Origin: Plasmodium malariae
Lineage: Eukaryota > Apicomplexa > Aconoidasida > Haemosporida > Plasmodiidae
Assembly (NCBI RefSeq): GCF_900090045.1
Contig: NC_041784.1
Span: 1,776,001 to 1,840,000, forward strand
Direction: 5' to 3'
DNA length: 64,000 nucleotides
Below are positions 11,279 through 25,100 of this stretch, one piece after another. How positions within the stretch are numbered: position 1 is the stretch's first letter; each line of letters opens with the position of its first letter. The position numbers and the translations under genes are program-made. The notes beneath the pieces are model-generated. The model was not told the origin of the DNA, did no database searches, and worked only from the letters and a program-made list of their open reading frames with translations.

Positions 11279-13426
11279 ATGGATAAACTAGTTCCAATAG
11301 TAAATAAATTGCAAAACGTGCTGTCTTCTTTTATTAGTAGCGAAACATTAAGTCTGCCACATATAGCAGTTGTTGGTGCACAATCAGTAGGAAAAACATC
11401 GCTATTAGAATCATTAGTTGGTTTAAGTTTTATGCCTAAAGGAGAAGATATTGTAACTAGAACTCCTATTATAATACAGTTAACTAATTCGAAGGCAGAT
11501 GATTGTTATTGTACATTATCGTATTGTGATTATGAAAACAATAGAGTAGAAAAGCATATAGATGATTTTTCTGTTTTAAATGATATGTTAGTAAATGTTA
11601 CTGAAGAAATTACAGGAGGAAATAAATGCATTAAAGAAACTCCAATTATTATAGAAATACACAAAAATGATGTTTTAGATTTAACCTTAATTGATTTACC
11701 AGGGTTAACGAAAGTCCCTGTTGGTAATCAACCGCACAATGTAGAAGAACAAATTGTTAATTTAGTAAATAAATACATAAAAAATCCAAACTGTATAATT
11801 TTAGCTGTTTCTTGTGCCAATATTGATTTAGCTAATTCTGATAGTTTGAAGATGGCTAGAAGTGTAGACCCAAAACATGAAAGAACAATTGGAGTTATAA
11901 CAAAATGTGATATGGTTGAAAAACCTGAAATATGGAAGAAAATGATTAGCGGTTCTTTATATCCTTTAAAGAAAGGTTTTGTAGCAGTTGTGTGTAGAAG
12001 TCAAAAAGACGTTGAAGATAATATTAGTATTGAAAATTCGTTAAGGAAAGAAGAAGAATATTTTAATCAATGTATAGACTTTTCTAATCAAATGGAATCC
12101 ATTATGGAATGTGGAATAAAGAACTTGGCAAAAAAATTAAATAACATCCTTATAGAACATATTAAAAATACTGTACCATATTTAAAACCCAAAATTGATG
12201 CATTAAAAAGTATTGAAGAAGAAAAATTATTAGAATTAGGAGAACCTATGGATAACATGAACCGTTCAGAATATTTAGCGGTTCTTGTTAATTATATAAC
12301 GAAATTTTCTCAACAATATCAAGATATCATAGATGGAAAGGTATTCTATAAAGATAGAGTAGACGAATTAAAAGGAGGAGCAAGAATACATTATATTTTT
12401 AATGATTGGTATATAAAATCTTTAAATGATTTTTCCCCATTGGAAATGCTAACGGATGAAGAAATTAGAATAGCTATCCGAAATTCTAGTGGACCTAGGG
12501 GTGCACTATTTGTACCAGAAAGTGCCTTTGAAACGTTAATAAAAAAATTAATAAACTGTCTAAAGGAACCTTCACTTCGTTGTGCAGATCAAGTGTATGA
12601 AGAACTTATTAAAATTGTCGATAATTGTAAAATAGCAGATATGGAACGATTTACAAATTTAAAGAGTGCAATAAATGAACAAGTCAAAATATTATTAAAA
12701 GAATGTTTACAACCAACTAAAGAAATGATAAAAAATTTAATGTTAATTGAATTATCTTATATTAATACAAGTCATCCTGATTTTTTAAATGAACATTTTA
12801 TGAAAAATGTATATGACAGAGATAATGATTATGTAGATGAATTAGATAATATAATGAATACTCAGAGTAACAGTAATAAAGTTCTAAATCAAAAAAGAGA
12901 CTATCAAGAAAATTATACTACTACTAGTAGTAATAATTATAATAATATGAACTACTCAACCATTCATCATCATACATATAAAGAAGAAACCAAATCATGG
13001 AAAAATAAAGAAGATATGAAATTATTCAAAAATAAGGAAGGAACAAAAATAACGAATATTCATGATACTAGAGAGAATGTTTTTGTTTTACCTGTTATTC
13101 CAGACAAAATCATACCAGAATATTCTTCCTCATCTAAGGAAATAATAGAAATAGATTTAATAAAATCTTTAATTAATAATTATTTTAATATCGTTCGAAA
13201 ACATATAGCGGATGCAGTTCCGAAGGCCATTATGCACTTTATGGTTAATACGTCAAGGAAAACAATGCAGAAAGTTCTAATATCCAATTTGCATAATGGT
13301 GAGCTTTTTAACTTATTTAACGAATGTTCATCTATTAAGGTAAAAAGGAACAACTGCAAAAAAAATTTGGAATCGTTAAACCAGGCTATAAAAATGTTGG
13401 CTGAAATTAGGAATCAAGAGATTTAA
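11279..13426 (+). CDS. DYN2: Dynamin-like GTPase, DYN2 type
   Basis: A 715-residue large GTPase of the dynamin superfamily, which assembles on membranes and drives scission. The GTPase domain shows the P-loop GAQSVGKTS at residues 33-41, DLPG at 139-142 and TKCD at 208-211. A middle/stalk region follows, then an Asn- and Lys-rich insert at about 530-605, then a GTPase effector domain at about 625-712 (core region NNYFNIVRKHIADAVP). No pleckstrin-homology or proline-rich domain is present, as in apicomplexan dynamin-related proteins. Length and position fit P. falciparum DYN2 rather than the longer DYN1. As I recall, DYN2 is implicated in apicoplast and mitochondrial division; that role is inferred here. 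Single exon; the first ATG starts directly at the conserved MDKLVPIVNKLQ. Confidence 0.95.
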   Translation: MDKLVPIVNKLQNVLSSFISSETLSLPHIAVVGAQSVGKTSLLESLVGLSFMPKGEDIVTRTPIIIQLTNSKADDCYCTLSYCDYENNRVEKHIDDFSVLNDMLVNVTEEITGGNKCIKETPIIIEIHKNDVLDLTLIDLPGLTKVPVGNQPHNVEEQIVNLVNKYIKNPNCIILAVSCANIDLANSDSLKMARSVDPKHERTIGVITKCDMVEKPEIWKKMISGSLYPLKKGFVAVVCRSQKDVEDNISIENSLRKEEEYFNQCIDFSNQMESIMECGIKNLAKKLNNILIEHIKNTVPYLKPKIDALKSIEEEKLLELGEPMDNMNRSEYLAVLVNYITKFSQQYQDIIDGKVFYKDRVDELKGGARIHYIFNDWYIKSLNDFSPLEMLTDEEIRIAIRNSSGPRGALFVPESAFETLIKKLINCLKEPSLRCADQVYEELIKIVDNCKIADMERFTNLKSAINEQVKILLKECLQPTKEMIKNLMLIELSYINTSHPDFLNEHFMKNVYDRDNDYVDELDNIMNTQSNSNKVLNQKRDYQENYTTTSSNNYNNMNYSTIHHHTYKEETKSWKNKEDMKLFKNKEGTKITNIHDTRENVFVLPVIPDKIIPEYSSSSKEIIEIDLIKSLINNYFNIVRKHIADAVPKAIMHFMVNTSRKTMQKVLISNLHNGELFNLFNECSSIKVKRNNCKKNLESLNQAIKMLAEIRNQEI

Positions 13427-14712
13427 GAGAGGGGCAAACATATATATATATATAATGATATAAACCATGGAGAGGAGGGAAAAAGGAGATGGCCTTTTTT
13501 GCGTTTTCTTTACATTATTCCACGTATATATATGCTTTTGTTGTGAACACTTAACTATTAAATTGTTTCTCAGATAAAATGTTCTGTTTTACATTGAGAA
13601 GCTGTATATTTGTATTATTATACATGTTATGTGTATATGTATACATATATGTATGTACATATGTGGGTGTTTAGATCTGTGTATATATGTATGTACTTAC
13701 GCATAACGCACACATTTGTGTTAAGCTTTTTTGTACAATTTCATATAGTGAAATAAAGACGTAAATACCCAAGAAAAAATAAGAAAAAAATATATTATAT
13801 TTTGTTAAATTTGAAATATGTTTCATTTTTCTTTTTTGTTTTAATATAATTACAACTCTTATTTTTAAAAGTGAACAAAAAAAAGAAAAAAAATTTTTTT
13901 TTTTACTATTCAGGTGTTTTTTTTAATTTTAATAAACTTCACGATTATTCTAAACCTGTGAAAATAATTATGTATTATGTAAAAAGAATTATGCATGTAT
14001 AAAAAGATCCAGTTTGTTAAGAAATTTACAATATTCTTATGAACATACATGACAAATAAGAATAGATGATGAAAGTTTATGTAATATTACCCTAAGAAGA
14101 AAGCAATTATATTGCTAGTTAAAATCAGATGACCAACGAAATTAATTATGCGCTTATATACATTTAAATTTTTTTTTTTTTTTGAAAACTTTTTCAAAAA
14201 TTATCATTTTACATAAACACAGTTAATATAATGTTTTGCAATGTAGTAAAATATTGTATAAATTAATTTAATCTTTTTTTTTTTTTTGTACATGTAATGT
14301 TCACAGTATCAGTAATTATAAGGAGTGAAAATATCCTATGATTAAAACCCAATTTTAGCTCTTCAATAATACTTCAGTTGTAATTACGGCTTTTGGTATT
14401 TTTTCGTAATAGTTCATATTCGGAATATTTGCGTTTGTTGTACAATAATGAACTCTCATACATTAGCAAATTTTATCGAAGTTGTGTACTTATGAATATT
14501 AGCAAAATTTGAAAATGAATGCTAAATTATTTAGTGGCAAACTTTTTTTTTAGTGATTATCTTGTTTTTATTTTAATAAATTAGGAAAAAGTTCTTTAAA
14601 CTTTTTTTTTTTTTTTTTTTTTTTCATTTTTGAAAAAATAATGTTTAATGAATATTTAAAAAAAATAATACTAATAATTTCTTTTAAAATGAAGATTTAA
14701 AAAGTAGAAAAT
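13427..14712. other. Intergenic region between DYN2 and XPB
   Basis: About 1.3 kb of AT-rich sequence with poly-T runs at about 14169-14182 and 14604-14624. It must contain the DYN2 3' end and the XPB promoter. No gene is seen. Confidence 0.65.
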
Positions 14713-17700
14713 ATGGATGCTTCAAATAATTATATTGGAAAGAATTCTTATAAAAAAGGTTATAATAGGAGAGCAGACATTTTAAATGAGGACTATTATG
14801 CGAAAAATGTGAAAAAGCGCAAATTAAAGGCGGCCAAAAAAATGTAAATATATTAAAAATATTACCATTTTATTTTTATCTCTCTGTTTTTTTTTTTCTT
14901 TAAGAATTAATTTCATGGACATGGTTATAACATATGCGCGTGTTAAAAGCTCGACGCATGTGTATGCATATATACATATATATCTGTAGCAATGTCTATC
15001 CGTATTTTAAATGTTTCTAAACAAAGGAAATTTGTTTTTTTCTCTTTTTTTTATAAGTTCCAACAATGAGCTGTTACAATATTCATTATAATATAATGCG
15101 ATAGACTAATGTCATCATTTCCCATTCATGTATTAGTTAAACATTGTTTTGTTTTATTTTATTTTTTTTGTTTTTGTTTTTGTTTTTTTCGGTTTGGTTT
15201 GATTTCGTTTTTCCTTGTTATACTTCTTATTTAGAATTAGCTTCGTTTTGTTTCTTTTCATTAGTAGAGATGAACAAGATGGAGAGGTAACAAAAAAGAC
15301 GAAAAGCAAGCTTAAAGAATATTATGAAATGCGTTTTGATAAAAAAGTAATAAACCTACCGTTCAGTACAGACTCTATAAATGTTCAACAAAGAGGATTT
15401 CATGATTATAGCAAAGATATGAAATTAAAGAAAAATCATATGAACAAACCACTATGGATATGTTCAGATGGTTTTATATATTTAGAAATGTTTAATAGTT
15501 GCAGTAAACAGGCATCCGATTTTCTTATAACGATAGCTGAACCTATATGTCGACCTGAATTAATTCACGAATTTCAGTTGACTATCTTTTCTTTATATGC
15601 AGCTATATCTGTAGGAATTACGCTTGATGAATTGTTAATAAATTTAGATAAATTTTCCAAGAATATTTTACCAAATGAATTAGTTCATAATATTACAAAA
15701 AGTGCTGAATCATTTGGTAAAGCGAAATTGGTACTAAGAGAAAATAAGTATTATATTGAGGCTACAGATAAAGCAGAACTAGATTATTTATTAAATAATA
15801 ATATTATTAAGAATGCGAGAATTTATTCAAATAATAATAGTAACAATAATAATGGTTCTAATAATAATGATCAAAAAATGAAAAATCTATTTAACTTAAA
15901 TAATAACTTTTTAGAAAATAAGCAGAGTAGTGAGAACAACGAAGCTAATACTGCGAACAATTTTTTAAGCGATATTGTTGAGGAAAAAAAGCAGAAAGAT
16001 TCTTATGTTACTTATGAAGCCCCTGTATTGGACACCACTCAGCTCGGTTATAAAGAAATACACTATTTTTTTTTTAGTTTTGTGTTCTTTTTTTTTTTTT
16101 TTTTCGTTAATTTTTGAAATGCATTTTTTTTGTCCCCCTGTACTATATATTTTAACCCATAATTTCATATTTTTGTGACCCCTTTAAATTTTAACATGCT
16201 CGATTTTGTAGTGCAATAAATACATATTGTCGGGATATATTATTTTATTCCGTTCAGTTCATTAAATTATGATATACCATATTTTATATGATATTTAATC
16301 CTTCTTACGACAGGATTTAAAATAAGCGAGAGTGAGAAGCAGCTAATACTAGAAGAGAAAAGAAATGCCAACGAAAACACAACTGAGCATCCAGGTAATT
16401 CATCGGAAGTTTATTCCTTTGAAGTGAATTGTGATAAAATTGAAGAAGTCAAGCAAGAAGCATTACAAACAATGCAAAGGCCTTTACTAATGGAATACGA
16501 TTTTCGAAGGGATAAGAAGAATCCTAATTTAATTTGTTCTTTAAAAAGTCATGTACAGATAAGATATTATCAAGAAAAAGCATTGAGAAAAATGTTTAGC
16601 AATGGAAGAAGTAGATCAGGTATAATAGTTTTACCTTGTGGTGTAGGTAAAACGTTAACAGGAATTACAGCAGCTAGTACGATAAAAAAATCTTCGTTAT
16701 TCTTAACAACGTCAGCAGTAGCTGTTGAGCAATGGAAAAAACAATTTGAAGATTTTACAAATATTCACCCAAGACATATAAGAATTTTAACATCAGATTA
16801 TAAATTTGATTTATGGCCTATCAACGAAGCAGGTGTATTAATTTCAACGTACACTATGCTATCATATTCAGGTAAAAGAAGTGAGCAAAGTTTAAAAATA
16901 GTTAATGATATAAAAAGAAGGGAATGGGGTCTATTAGTATTTGATGAAGTACAATTTGCACCTGCACCATCTTTTAGAAGAATAAATGACATTGTAAAAT
17001 CGCATTGTAAGCTTGGCTTAACAGCAACGTTAGTAAGAGAAGATTTATTAATTAGAGATTTGCAATGGATCATTGGACCTAAATTATATGAAGCGAATTG
17101 GGTAGAATTACAAAATAAAGGATTTTTAGCTAAAGCGTTGTGTAAAGAAATATGGTGTAGTATGCCAAGTTCCTTTTATAAATATTATTTGAAATCAAAC
17201 AGTTTTATTAAAAGAAGGTTATATACATGTAACCCTAGGAAACTTATGATGTGTGAATATTTAATTAAATATCATGAACAAAATAATGATAAAATTATTG
17301 TATTTAGTGATAATATTTTTGCTTTATTACATATTGCCAAAACGTTAAATAAACCATTTATATATGGCAAACTTTCTCCTATTGAAAGAATTGCAATAAT
17401 AAATAAATTTAAAAACGACTCTTCTATTAATACAATTTTGTTAAGTAAAGTTGGGGATAATGCAATCGATATACCTATCGCAAATGTTGTGATTCAAATT
17501 TCTTTTAATTTTGCTTCCAGAAGACAAGAGGCACAGAGATTAGGAAGAATTATTCGACCTAAAAATAAAGCCAATGAAAAAAAAAATATCAATGATCCCG
17601 ATTCTTTTTTTTATAGCCTTGTTAGCAAAGATACCATAGAAATGTGTTATTCAGATAAAAGACAAAGGTTTCTGATAAATCAAGGGTATGCTTATAATGT

Positions 17701-18055
17701 CCTTAGTGATAATATTGTTGATTTTAATAAATTAAATTTAGTTTATAAGAATAAGAAAATACAAGAAAATTTACTCAAGTGCATTTTAGCTAGCACCGAT
17801 GACGGAAATAATGATGAAGATGATGATTTATTTGAGGACCCAAATTTTAAAAGAGATAACTCCAAAACAAATAAGACTAATGTAAATGCTTCGTTAAGTA
17901 AGGCGGATGAACCTTTGAAAAAAGTGGACAGTGGAAGCTTGCTAAAATTATCTTCCAATATAGATGTTATATTTAGTGATAAAAAAAAAACTACGCAAAA
18001 GAAGCATGCGGATAAGCATATTCTCTTTAGGAAGTTTTTAAATCAGAATCGCTAA
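14713..18055 (+). CDS. XPB: XPB/ERCC3 DNA helicase, TFIIH subunit (three exons)
   Basis: 3'-5' DNA translocase of TFIIH, acting in promoter opening and nucleotide excision repair. Exons are 14713-14843, 15265-16046 and 16314-18055; phases match and give 884 residues. The first exon supplies a basic N-terminus ending KRKLKAAKK. Exon 2 carries the XPB N-terminal domain (PLWICSDGFIYLE; KAKLVLRENKYYIEA), then an Asn-rich spacer. Exon 3 begins with the FEV segment and contains both helicase lobes: Walker A GVGKT at 414-418, Walker B DEVQ at 515-518, the RED motif at 546-548 and motif VI QRLGR at 712-716. The usual XPB Walker B is DEVH, so Gln518 is a departure. The C-terminal tail is Asp/Asn/Lys-rich. 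The longer reading frame from 15215 is not the true start, because it translates the intron 1 polypyrimidine tract. Confidence 0.95.
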
Positions 18056-19239
18056 ACTGATTGACAATTGTGCAAAAAATATTTTATATTGCATATCTGT
18101 TTTTCAGGATATCAAGGAATTGTCAAACTGAGAAAAGGATATGTTCTTGTTAGAATTCTTATCCAATAATTTTATTATTTTTTTTTTATGCCTTTCTTAT
18201 GCGTATATTTACATATGTGTAACCTTCGCACGTATGCACACTTATGCGAATGAGGATTGTCATATAATTTAGAAACATTTTAAGGAACATATTTGAACAC
18301 GCCTGTACATACAATATGATTAAATTATATGCTCTCTGTATAATATAACACGGCCCTGTATGAGAAAAAATGTAGATTTATTAAGGGATAATAACTCATT
18401 CTTTTCTATTTAACACTTAAAAAAAAAAAAAAAAAAAAAAGTGATAGTAAGAGTTTTCAAGTACCTTCATTAATGACACTAACACATTATATACTCACGA
18501 AATGGATATTTTTTAAAATGTAGCGCTTTATAATTATAAGATAAATTATCATTAACATGTCACTCATTACCATCATAAATTAATAAGCCATAATTATCGT
18601 TTACTGTTTCATTGTCTGGTGCGATAATAAACGTGCCCAAGCGGGTGTTTATCATAATATTATATATATTTATCTATCAAATTACGTATGTATGTATGTA
18701 TGTATGTATGCATTTATGCATATGCATTCGCGTTTCCTGCTGAATATTCTGGAAGATATACCCATATTGTTGAACCCTTTAAAAGATGTAAGAACGTTAC
18801 TGCAAGCGATTTAAAAATTCTATAATTAGCTATTACAAAACTATAAATATCATTTATTCCCTTTTCTCATTATTGCCCTGAGCAATGGTTTTTTTTTCAT
18901 ACCATTATTCCCCTAATGATATTCTTTACTGCTTAGTCCATTTCATTTCAGTATTTCAATATTTATACAAATATATCTATCTACAAATATACCAAATGCG
19001 TGGATATTTATACAAACATACATAAATGAGTGGATATATATATATATATATATTTGTGTACGCACATGAGAAATATTTGCTGTTTCGGTGTTTATAAATG
19101 GTACAAATTCCAACTTTTTTTCGTAATGCTTTCAAATTAAAAAAGTTATCTAAAATTTAAAACATATTATTCAATTTTCTTATATTACGATTTTTTTTTT
19201 TTTTGTATTATGAAAATGGAATATACAATATGTATATAT

Positions 19240-19279
<40 letters not shown>

Positions 19280-20124
19280 CGACACACATATAAACAAGGT
19301 TCGTCTCCAAAAAGGGATCTTAATATTTTTTTTGGAGTCGCTGTTATGATTTTCATTCCCCTTTCTAGTTTTATAACATCAGTTTTTAATTTATTAATTT
19401 TACCTAATACAACTATTTGTTTAATGGAAGCTGAAAATTTTCACTTTCGTAAATAAGTATATATATTTTATGTATATTATATTTCATAAATATTTTTTTT
19501 ATTTGCAAAACTATAATCAGTGGCTTTGTAATTTTAGGAACTTCTCTAATATTTTTAATTTATTTTTATATTCCAAAAAACTATTATGCAAAATTGGCGA
19601 AGAAGAAAATATAAAAAAATAAAAATACTAAAATTTTTTTTGTTGAAAACTTATTTTTAATGTAATTTTTATTTCTGTTCTAATAGAAGAAACTCCACCA
19701 AAAAAAAAAATTATATAATTATAAGCATCAGAAAAATATATATATATATATATATACATATATATACATGTTTATTTATTTATATTATGTAGGTACTGTA
19801 TTTATATATTATTTTGCGTAAGTCACACCAGTACGATGAACTATTTTATTGCTATATTTTGTATGCCTATGTAAGGAATTAAAAATTAAAACGTCTTTAA
19901 TTATATTATTGTAAATTATATTTTCTTACCAATTTAAGGATTTTCATATGTAATTAAGAAGAAAAAGGCGAGAACAAAGCAAGAAAGAAGCAAAAAGTAA
20001 AAAGGAAGGCAAAGAAAAAAAAAAAAAATAGAAATATATAAAAGAAAGAAAAATTAACGAAAAATTCGTTAAGTACATATCGGAAAAAGCATATTTTGTT
20101 ATTAAGGGAAGAAGAAAAAGAAAA
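18056..20124. other. Intergenic region between XPB and ERH
   Basis: About 2.1 kb, AT-rich, with poly-A at about 18420-18440, four GTAT units at about 18686-18708 and (TA)n at about 19240-19274. Both flanking genes run forward, so the right half should hold the ERH promoter. No coding segment is seen. Confidence 0.65.
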
Positions 20125-20872
20125 ATGAATCCAGGTTATAGCGATGTTGTATTGTTAGTACAGTTTTCAAGAAAAATAGAAAGTAGAACTTTTGTTGAAT
20201 ATAATTCCTTAAAATTAGCATTAAATGGTTAGTATATAGTAGAAAAACTTGAGTACACAGATAATAAAGAAGCATGAACGAATGATAAAATTATTGCGTA
20301 CTTGTGGATTTTTATGTATGTGTATATATATATCAATTAATGTGTGTATGTATGTTTGTACTCATGTAATTATATATATTTATGCTCATTCATGCGTTGT
20401 ATGCACATCAGTTATTCTATATAGATATTTGGGTAAATTCATATGTGCAAATATTCATGTATATATTTTTTCATTTTAGGGATATGTCAACTATATGAAC
20501 AAGCAATAAAAGAAAATGACCCATCAGTGCAAAGGATAACATATAATATGAATGATTTGTTTTTATACATCGATAACGTACAAAAAATGACTATAATGTT
20601 GTAAGTATAATAGGGGAACAATAGGAAAATGGAATAAATAATTTAGAGAGACCTTTTTATAAATAGTGATGGAATATATATATATGGTGTTACATAATAA
20701 GTATTATTAAATCCGTGCATATTTAGTTGTACATTGAAGTAATATTTAATAATTTGGTTCTTTTTTTTTTTTTTCAAGATTTCACCAACCCACATGGACG
20801 TACAAGCCTCACGACAAAAAATGGATAAAGCAAAAATTAGTTGAACATATTAAAGATCAGATTGGCCAATAA
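20125..20872 (+). CDS. ERH: Enhancer of rudimentary homologue (three exons)
   Basis: Exons are 20125-20227, 20480-20600 and 20779-20872, with matching phases, giving 105 residues against 104 in human ERH. The whole length aligns by eye. An N-terminal strand (DVVLLVQFS) leads to R-T-F-x-E-Y-x-S, then GICQLYEQ at the first junction, ITYNMNDLFLYIDNV in the middle, and TYKPHDKKWIKQKL near the end, matching TYQPYNKDWIKEKI in the human protein. ERH is a small nuclear dimer linked to splicing, RNA decay and transcription in animals and fungi; its role in Plasmodium is not established. The gene is convergent with the dynein-chain gene, only 168 bp from its stop codon. Each exon is too short to stand out unless splicing is considered. 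Confidence 0.95.
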
Positions 20873-21040
20873 AAAAAGAGAAAATTGTCTCATTTATTAT
20901 CTGGAGTTGTAATCGTTGCTGCTGTTTGTATTGATACATTTTGTGTTTTTATTCAAAGTTGTTTTAAAATTTTTAAGCGGAAAAGAAAGAAGAAATCATA
21001 AGGTTTCTTCTTCATATTGAGTTTACCACTACTCTCCTTT
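20873..21040. terminator. Short convergent 3' spacer
   Basis: Only 168 bp separate the ERH stop codon from the stop of the opposing gene. Both transcripts probably end inside or beyond it and may overlap. No specific polyadenylation signal stands out. Confidence 0.5.
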
Positions 21041-22063
21041 TCATATTTTATTCCCTAATAAATAACTTTTATATTTCTCTAATACATTTTTGTAATCTTC
21101 GTCTAGTTTAGCTTTGAGTTGTTCTTTCCTTTCATTTGTCTATTCAAAAAGAAAAACAATAAATCAAAAAAATTAAAGAAGAAAATATGCATTTTACATT
21201 ATTGTTATTTTTATTCCTTATTTTATTTATCCTATTTTTCCTTTTCATTATATATTCAGTTGTGTGCATAAGTATGCTCTACCATATATATATATATATA
21301 TATATTACATTTTTTTCTTTCTTCTTTTTCATTTTTTCTTTTTCCTGCGAAAATTTCATTTTTATTAATTATATGGAGCATGTCAAATTACTTTTTTTTT
21401 TATTAAATGCAAAAAAGTAAGATGAAAAAAATGTAACAAATAGAAAAAAAAAGAAAAAAACTATAATTACTTCGCATAACTCCAATTGTCTCTTTACTTT
21501 TTGTTTATTCACGAATATTCTGTTTTCAACCCATAGTAAAAATTCATCAATTTCGTCCTTCGACTAAAAGAATAAATATATTCATATGTATATATGTATG
21601 CATATTTACATGTACACACACAAGTGTTCCAAAATTTTTAAGTTCTGTTCCAACTTTTCCTTTTAATAAAAGTACGTAATAATAAATTACCGAGTTTAAT
21701 AAGCTTTCTTCCATTTCATAAACGAAGACACATCCACTCGAATCTCCAATTATTATCTTGTTGTAGGAATACATGTATACATCTTTATATAATAAAAGAA
21801 TCATATACAAAAAAAAAAAAAAATAAATAAATAAATAATATATAAAGGAAAGAAGATGTTATAATAAATATTATTTAATGGAAATCTTTTCAAACATTTA
21901 TATAGGCGCATTAGTAAGCGTTATATAAGTAATATGAAGTATTAAATTTTATATGGAAAAAAGTACAAAATAAAAAGAGTTTTAAAAGAATAAAACATAA
22001 AGATCATAATACTGGAAAAAATTAAACAAAAGTAGACGAAGGTTTAATAGTTTATATATATGC

Positions 22064-22107
<44 letters not shown>

Positions 22108-25100
22108 TTATTTATATATTCATATATTATTTTCCTTTATTTTTTCCTTAACCGTCTTCATTTTTGCTCATCAAGTATTCATTCGTATCTACAACCTCAT
22201 CAAAATTTTCGTATGTCGTAAGATCATTATCAACCTTGGGAACTTTAGTTTTCTTATCCATATTGTTAAATAGATTAGAATCGAAATTGTAAAAAATACT
22301 TATACATGTTAAACTATAACTGCTAATTGACAATGAACATATACAATGATTTTTTTGTTCCAATAAATTCCATATTTCTATATGCCCATTTATTTTCCCT
22401 ATAAATATGACACTTATTTTTGTGTGACTAAATTCACAGCAGGAGTATATTTCATTGCTTCTGTGAGAAGGAGAAAAAGTAGGGAAATTGAAGGTGAGTA
22501 CACGGATGAATGAGCTATTGAATAAGCGCATAAATGAGTAAATTAGTATATGCATGAGTATATAAGCAAATGGGAAAACATACTAATAGGAAAATGGACA
22601 AGAACACAAATGATCAGAGAAGCGATAAAGTGGTTATATTACTAAATTTTGCCTATTTAAAAGGAATTATGTATGCAAATACTAAAACAAGTTGACAACT
22701 TACTTTGGGGAAGCATATAGGGGATGCTCTTCATTTTCTTTCCATAAGTAAAAATTGGTATCAGTTAAAGTCAGAATTAAGTATTTAATAATTCTATTTC
22801 TCTTTACACATAGTAGTGTCTTAAAACTTTTGTAATCCTTAAAAAGGAAAAAGAAAAAAAAAAATTAAATTTCATAAGATTTTAATTTTGGAAAAATTAA
22901 AAATGCATACTATGGATTACTGAAAAAAAGAAAATAAAGGATATGTCAATTTAAAATGAGAAAAATTGTAAATGTGTAAACACAGGCACATACGTACATA
23001 TGTCTATATATGTATATATATATATATATATTACAGCTTCAAACGTTATGCAAATTATTTCTGCTTTTTCTGTTTTATTACATCATTTATTTTACTAATA
23101 ATGGAATAATTTTTCTCCTTCTGCATACATCCATACATATTACCAATTATGTATTCCCCTTCTTCCTGCAACAATAAATTTTATAAATTTAAAATTTCTG
23201 TAGATCTAGTAACTCAGCACGGAATATGCATAAAAGCGTGATAACATAATGGCATTATATTTTTATGTGCAACATACAGCAATGAAGATATACCATTATA
23301 TAGAAGAGATAAATTTGCAAAAAAAATAAAAATAAAAAAATAAATAAATATGTAAATAAATAAATGTACATATATATATAAATAAGTACACAAATAATTA
23401 ATCTATGGAAACCGTTTAAAATTAGTTTAATTGAAGAAGTAATTTCTAAAGGGAAAATTACGGAAAAGGCAAAAAACGAGGATACATGAGAGTTTATCTC
23501 AATAAAATGAAAATAGGTGAATCCTAAAGAATACTCTGAATAAAATAGAACATTAAAAATAATATTGAAATTGTTGTAATTGTTTTACCTAAACAGAGAA
23601 TTATTAATATAGGAATAAAAATCAATTTATTTAGATTTAATGAATAATATAAAATAAGAAGATTATACAAATATTGTAACCTGTATTTGGTCTAGTAGTA
23701 TTTATTTTGAAAAGTGGCTTGAAACTATATAGTTCATCTGTTAATTCTTTTTCTTTCTTCTTTGTATTATTTTTTACTTCAACTTTTTCAATATTTGTTG
23801 CATCCCATATTAGTATTGTCCCATCAACTGATAAAGAAATGTGCATATTTTTACTTGTATTCATATATACAATTAAATATGTTTACTTACATATAAAGGG
23901 AAAAAAAAAAAAAAAATACATATATATATATTTATATGTATATCACCAGAAATAGACACCAATAAGTGGGAATTTTTCTGATTGTTAATAGATATTTTCT
24001 TTTCGCTTAATATTAAATTTTTATCGTTTAAAAATATAAGGGTTGTTACTTCCCTTTTATGTGAGTATTCTATACTGCTAAATAAGTATGGTTCTATGTC
24101 AACTGTTTTTTTATCTGGAAAGGAAGAAATATAATAAAATGAGTTAATATACGCCTAACTCGGGAAATTTTATACGCTTAAATAAATATATATATATATA
24201 TATGTCGTAATATTTGTTTTATTTTATTTTATATTTTCTTTTTTGTACTTATTTTGGAATGTAAGATAGAGGTTCCATAAAAATTTGGGGGTAACTTCCA
24301 AATAACTAACTGCACAAAAAGGATTTTTAAAAATGTGGAATTGAGTATCATTGTATACATGAATATATGCGCACAAGCATATTTACACACAACGGAAAGC
24401 TTTGTATCGTATCGTGTTGTATTTTTATATTTTTTTTTTTTTTATGCTTTCTTAAATAAAATAGAAACAAACCAATCCGTTGCTACAACCAGCAATGACC
24501 AAATCGTAGCCCTTATCATTTACAACCGCGCTGGAAATTTGCTAAATAAAAAAATATGTGTATTTTTTAATAAGAAAATGAGAACAGGAAAAGTTTTCAA
24601 AAGGATTAGAAATAATTTAAGCATTAATTTTCTGTTATTTAATTTTTTTCATAAATTGATATTATTTTGTTTGGGTTAATGTTTTATTATTTCTATTTCT
24701 TAAAAATTTTACTTTTTAACGTTTCTTACATATGGAGATATTAAGGCGTATAATGGATTAATATAGTTTGTATAAGACCAAACGAGTATATAGCTGTCTG
24801 TGTTAACCCCTTCAATGAAACTGTCATTGCTATAATTATTTATATATATAATAAATATTAAGTAATTTATTAGAGACAGATACAGAGTAAACAAAACTAC
24901 TTTATCTGTTGTATATTTTACATCTGTATATATAAATATTTTATTTAAATTTTTAATATTTTTAAAAGATAATATATCCATGCTTTGAATATTCGGTTGC
25001 GCATTTTTCTCTATTATTATGACATTTTCAATAATGAACTTTTCAATAATAGGAAAAACATTATGAAGAAATTTCTGCAACTTATTTGATTTCATTATTT

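Noticed and set aside
15215..15264. Start of XPB at 15215
   Set aside because: The Phe/Leu-rich first residues are the intron 1 polypyrimidine tract; splicing from 14843 to 15265 keeps frame and gives a normal N-terminus.
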